Of a stretch of DNA of 64,000 bases, positions 63,096-64,000 are shown piece after piece. Source of the DNA: CAYFVU01 sp964346645 (GTDB taxonomy: Bacteria; Spirochaetota; Spirochaetia; DSM-16054; Sediminispirochaetaceae); assembly GCA_964346645.1 (NCBI GenBank), contig CAYFVU010000006.1:1-64000 (forward strand). The letters run 5' to 3'. The first letter of the stretch is position 1; each line of letters starts with the position of its first letter. The position numbers and the translations under genes are program-made. Under the pieces are notes generated by a model, which searched no databases, had not been told where the DNA came from, and saw only the letters and a list, made by a program, of their open reading frames with translations.

Positions 63096-64000
63096 ATGAA
63101 TAACTCTTTACAGCTTTCTCTTGTAAAGTTCAATAAAGGCGCGTATATAATAGTTGAAGGCAAGCAAGAAGCCGACTGCTTCTATATCATACGTTCCGGA
63201 CAAGTACAAATAAGTAAAGAAGTGGAGATAGTGGAGGAAGAAGAGGGAAACGTTCTCCAGCCCGGCGATTTTTTCGGCGTCGTCTCCACCATGTCTACCC
63301 ACAGCCACATAGAAACCGCCCGGGCTATGACCGATGTCACTCTCATAGCCGTAAAGAAGAACCAATACGGACTGCTGATAAAGATGAACGCGCCGGTAGC
63401 TATGAAAATCATCCAGCAGTTCTCTAAGAAGATGCGTTACCTCGACGAGGCACTCACCCGCATAACCCTGAAGAGCACCGCCGAGTCCGACATCTCTCAC
63501 CTCTTCAAGGTGGCAGAGTACTATGCACGGCAAAACCAGTTCAATCAGGCCTACTACGCCTATCACCAGTACATCAAGTACTGTCCGGACGGCGAGAACA
63601 TTAACACCGCTAAAGAGCGGATGGCAAAGATACGTCCCTACGCCAAGGCCGTCTACCTGAACGGGAGCGAGGAGGAGTTTACCCGCACCTATCCCAAAGA
63701 CAACATGATTTTCTCAGAGGCGCAGCCCGGCAAGGAGCTCTACATCATTCAGAAGGGGAGTGTGAAGATTACCAAGATCATGAACGACAACGAGGTGCTT
63801 CTCGCACTCCTCAAACCCGGCGACATTTTCGGCGAGATGGCCCTTTTAGAGGACAAACCGAGAAGCGCGTCGGCAATTGCCCATGAGAAAGCGGTGCTTC
63901 TGGCGGTGAACAAGACCAACTTCAAACGGATGGTCTCCACCGAGCCCCAGATCATTACCCGCCTCACACAGCTCCTCTCCGAGAGGATCTGGTTCATCTA
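63096..64000 (+). CDS. protein with two cyclic-nucleotide-binding domains (3' end beyond window)
   Basis: The frame runs open from this ATG to the window edge (301 codons). Two CNB domains are seen: about 7-110 (KGAYIIVEGKQEADCFYIIR, then VLQPGDFFGVVSTM) and about 195-300 (MIFSEAQPGKELYIIQKGSV, LLKPGDIFGEMALLEDKPRS). The second carries the phosphate-binding cassette FGEMALLEDKPRSA in near-consensus form; the first has FGVVSTMSTHSH, lacking the usual Glu and Arg, so it may not bind cyclic nucleotide. A helical region (about 125-170, with a TPR-like pattern) links them. No DNA-binding domain is visible so far. Confidence 0.85.
   Translation, partial: MNNSLQLSLVKFNKGAYIIVEGKQEADCFYIIRSGQVQISKEVEIVEEEEGNVLQPGDFFGVVSTMSTHSHIETARAMTDVTLIAVKKNQYGLLIKMNAPVAMKIIQQFSKKMRYLDEALTRITLKSTAESDISHLFKVAEYYARQNQFNQAYYAYHQYIKYCPDGENINTAKERMAKIRPYAKAVYLNGSEEEFTRTYPKDNMIFSEAQPGKELYIIQKGSVKITKIMNDNEVLLALLKPGDIFGEMALLEDKPRSASAIAHEKAVLLAVNKTNFKRMVSTEPQIITRLTQLLSERIWFI

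Overview
The window looks like a contiguous piece of a spirochaete chromosome (Spirochaetota; a free-living, Spirochaeta-like lineage is my best guess). The evidence is a flagellar regulatory block with a WhiG/FliA sigma factor next to a DUF342/FapA protein, a pyrophosphate-dependent phosphofructokinase, a DUF115 protein, many lipoproteins and exported proteins of no clear family, and dense, overlapping operons. The assignment is inferred from gene content. No 16S rRNA gene or other marker is present. The DNA is GC-rich and codes densely throughout. I see no tRNA, rRNA, CRISPR array, insertion sequence, integrase or prophage gene, and no gap above about 170 bases.

Layout. 1-8387 (+) is the tail of a flagellar operon: an acidic protein cut by the window edge, sigma-28, a Jag_N-DUF342 protein, two small spirochaete-type proteins, a short Hsp70, a J-domain/HEAT-like protein and a CheA-like kinase, ending at a strong bidirectional terminator. 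8497-12715 (-) is DUF115, a class B penicillin-binding protein and a very small signal peptidase I. 12791-16900 holds a LysM/M23 endopeptidase converging on secA. 17065-21423 (+) carries a propeller-like lipoprotein, the NAD(P)HX repair enzyme, two membrane proteins and a Nudix hydrolase. glgC (-) diverges from murC, a YicC RNase, a cytidylate kinase, rpoZ, miaA and a FecR-domain protein.

27973-36908 (-) is a long, tightly packed run transcribed as hisD-folC-hisC-macro domain-rqcH-MEMO-AMMECR1-membrane pseudokinase-like protein. 36981-46807 contains a DHH phosphoesterase diverging from bpt, an acyl-CoA synthetase with an exported transglutaminase-like protein, an Fe-alcohol dehydrogenase, PPi-PFK, manA and a DUF188 protein. 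46804-54413 has asnS and a ketopantoate reductase-like gene (-), then a second acyl-CoA synthetase with DAHP synthase, a DJ-1 protein, a shared terminator and ackA (-). 54523-58201 has an exported beta-rich protein converging on mgtE and murB. 58295-63022 (+) has cysS and then an ECF sigma / zinc anti-sigma / exported protein / TIG-transglutaminase operon. The window ends inside a double cyclic-nucleotide-binding protein.

Functionally most of it is core metabolism and envelope building: murein precursors and synthesis, protein export, tRNA charging and modification, ribosome quality control, and PPi-linked glycolysis ending in acetate. The less ordinary parts are the chaperone pair plus CheA-like kinase in the flagellar operon, the ECF sigma operon with a TIG-transglutaminase effector, the MEMO/AMMECR1 pair coupled to a pseudokinase-like membrane protein without its radical SAM partner, and several sigma-70 promoters placed so close to the start codon that the mRNAs would be leaderless.
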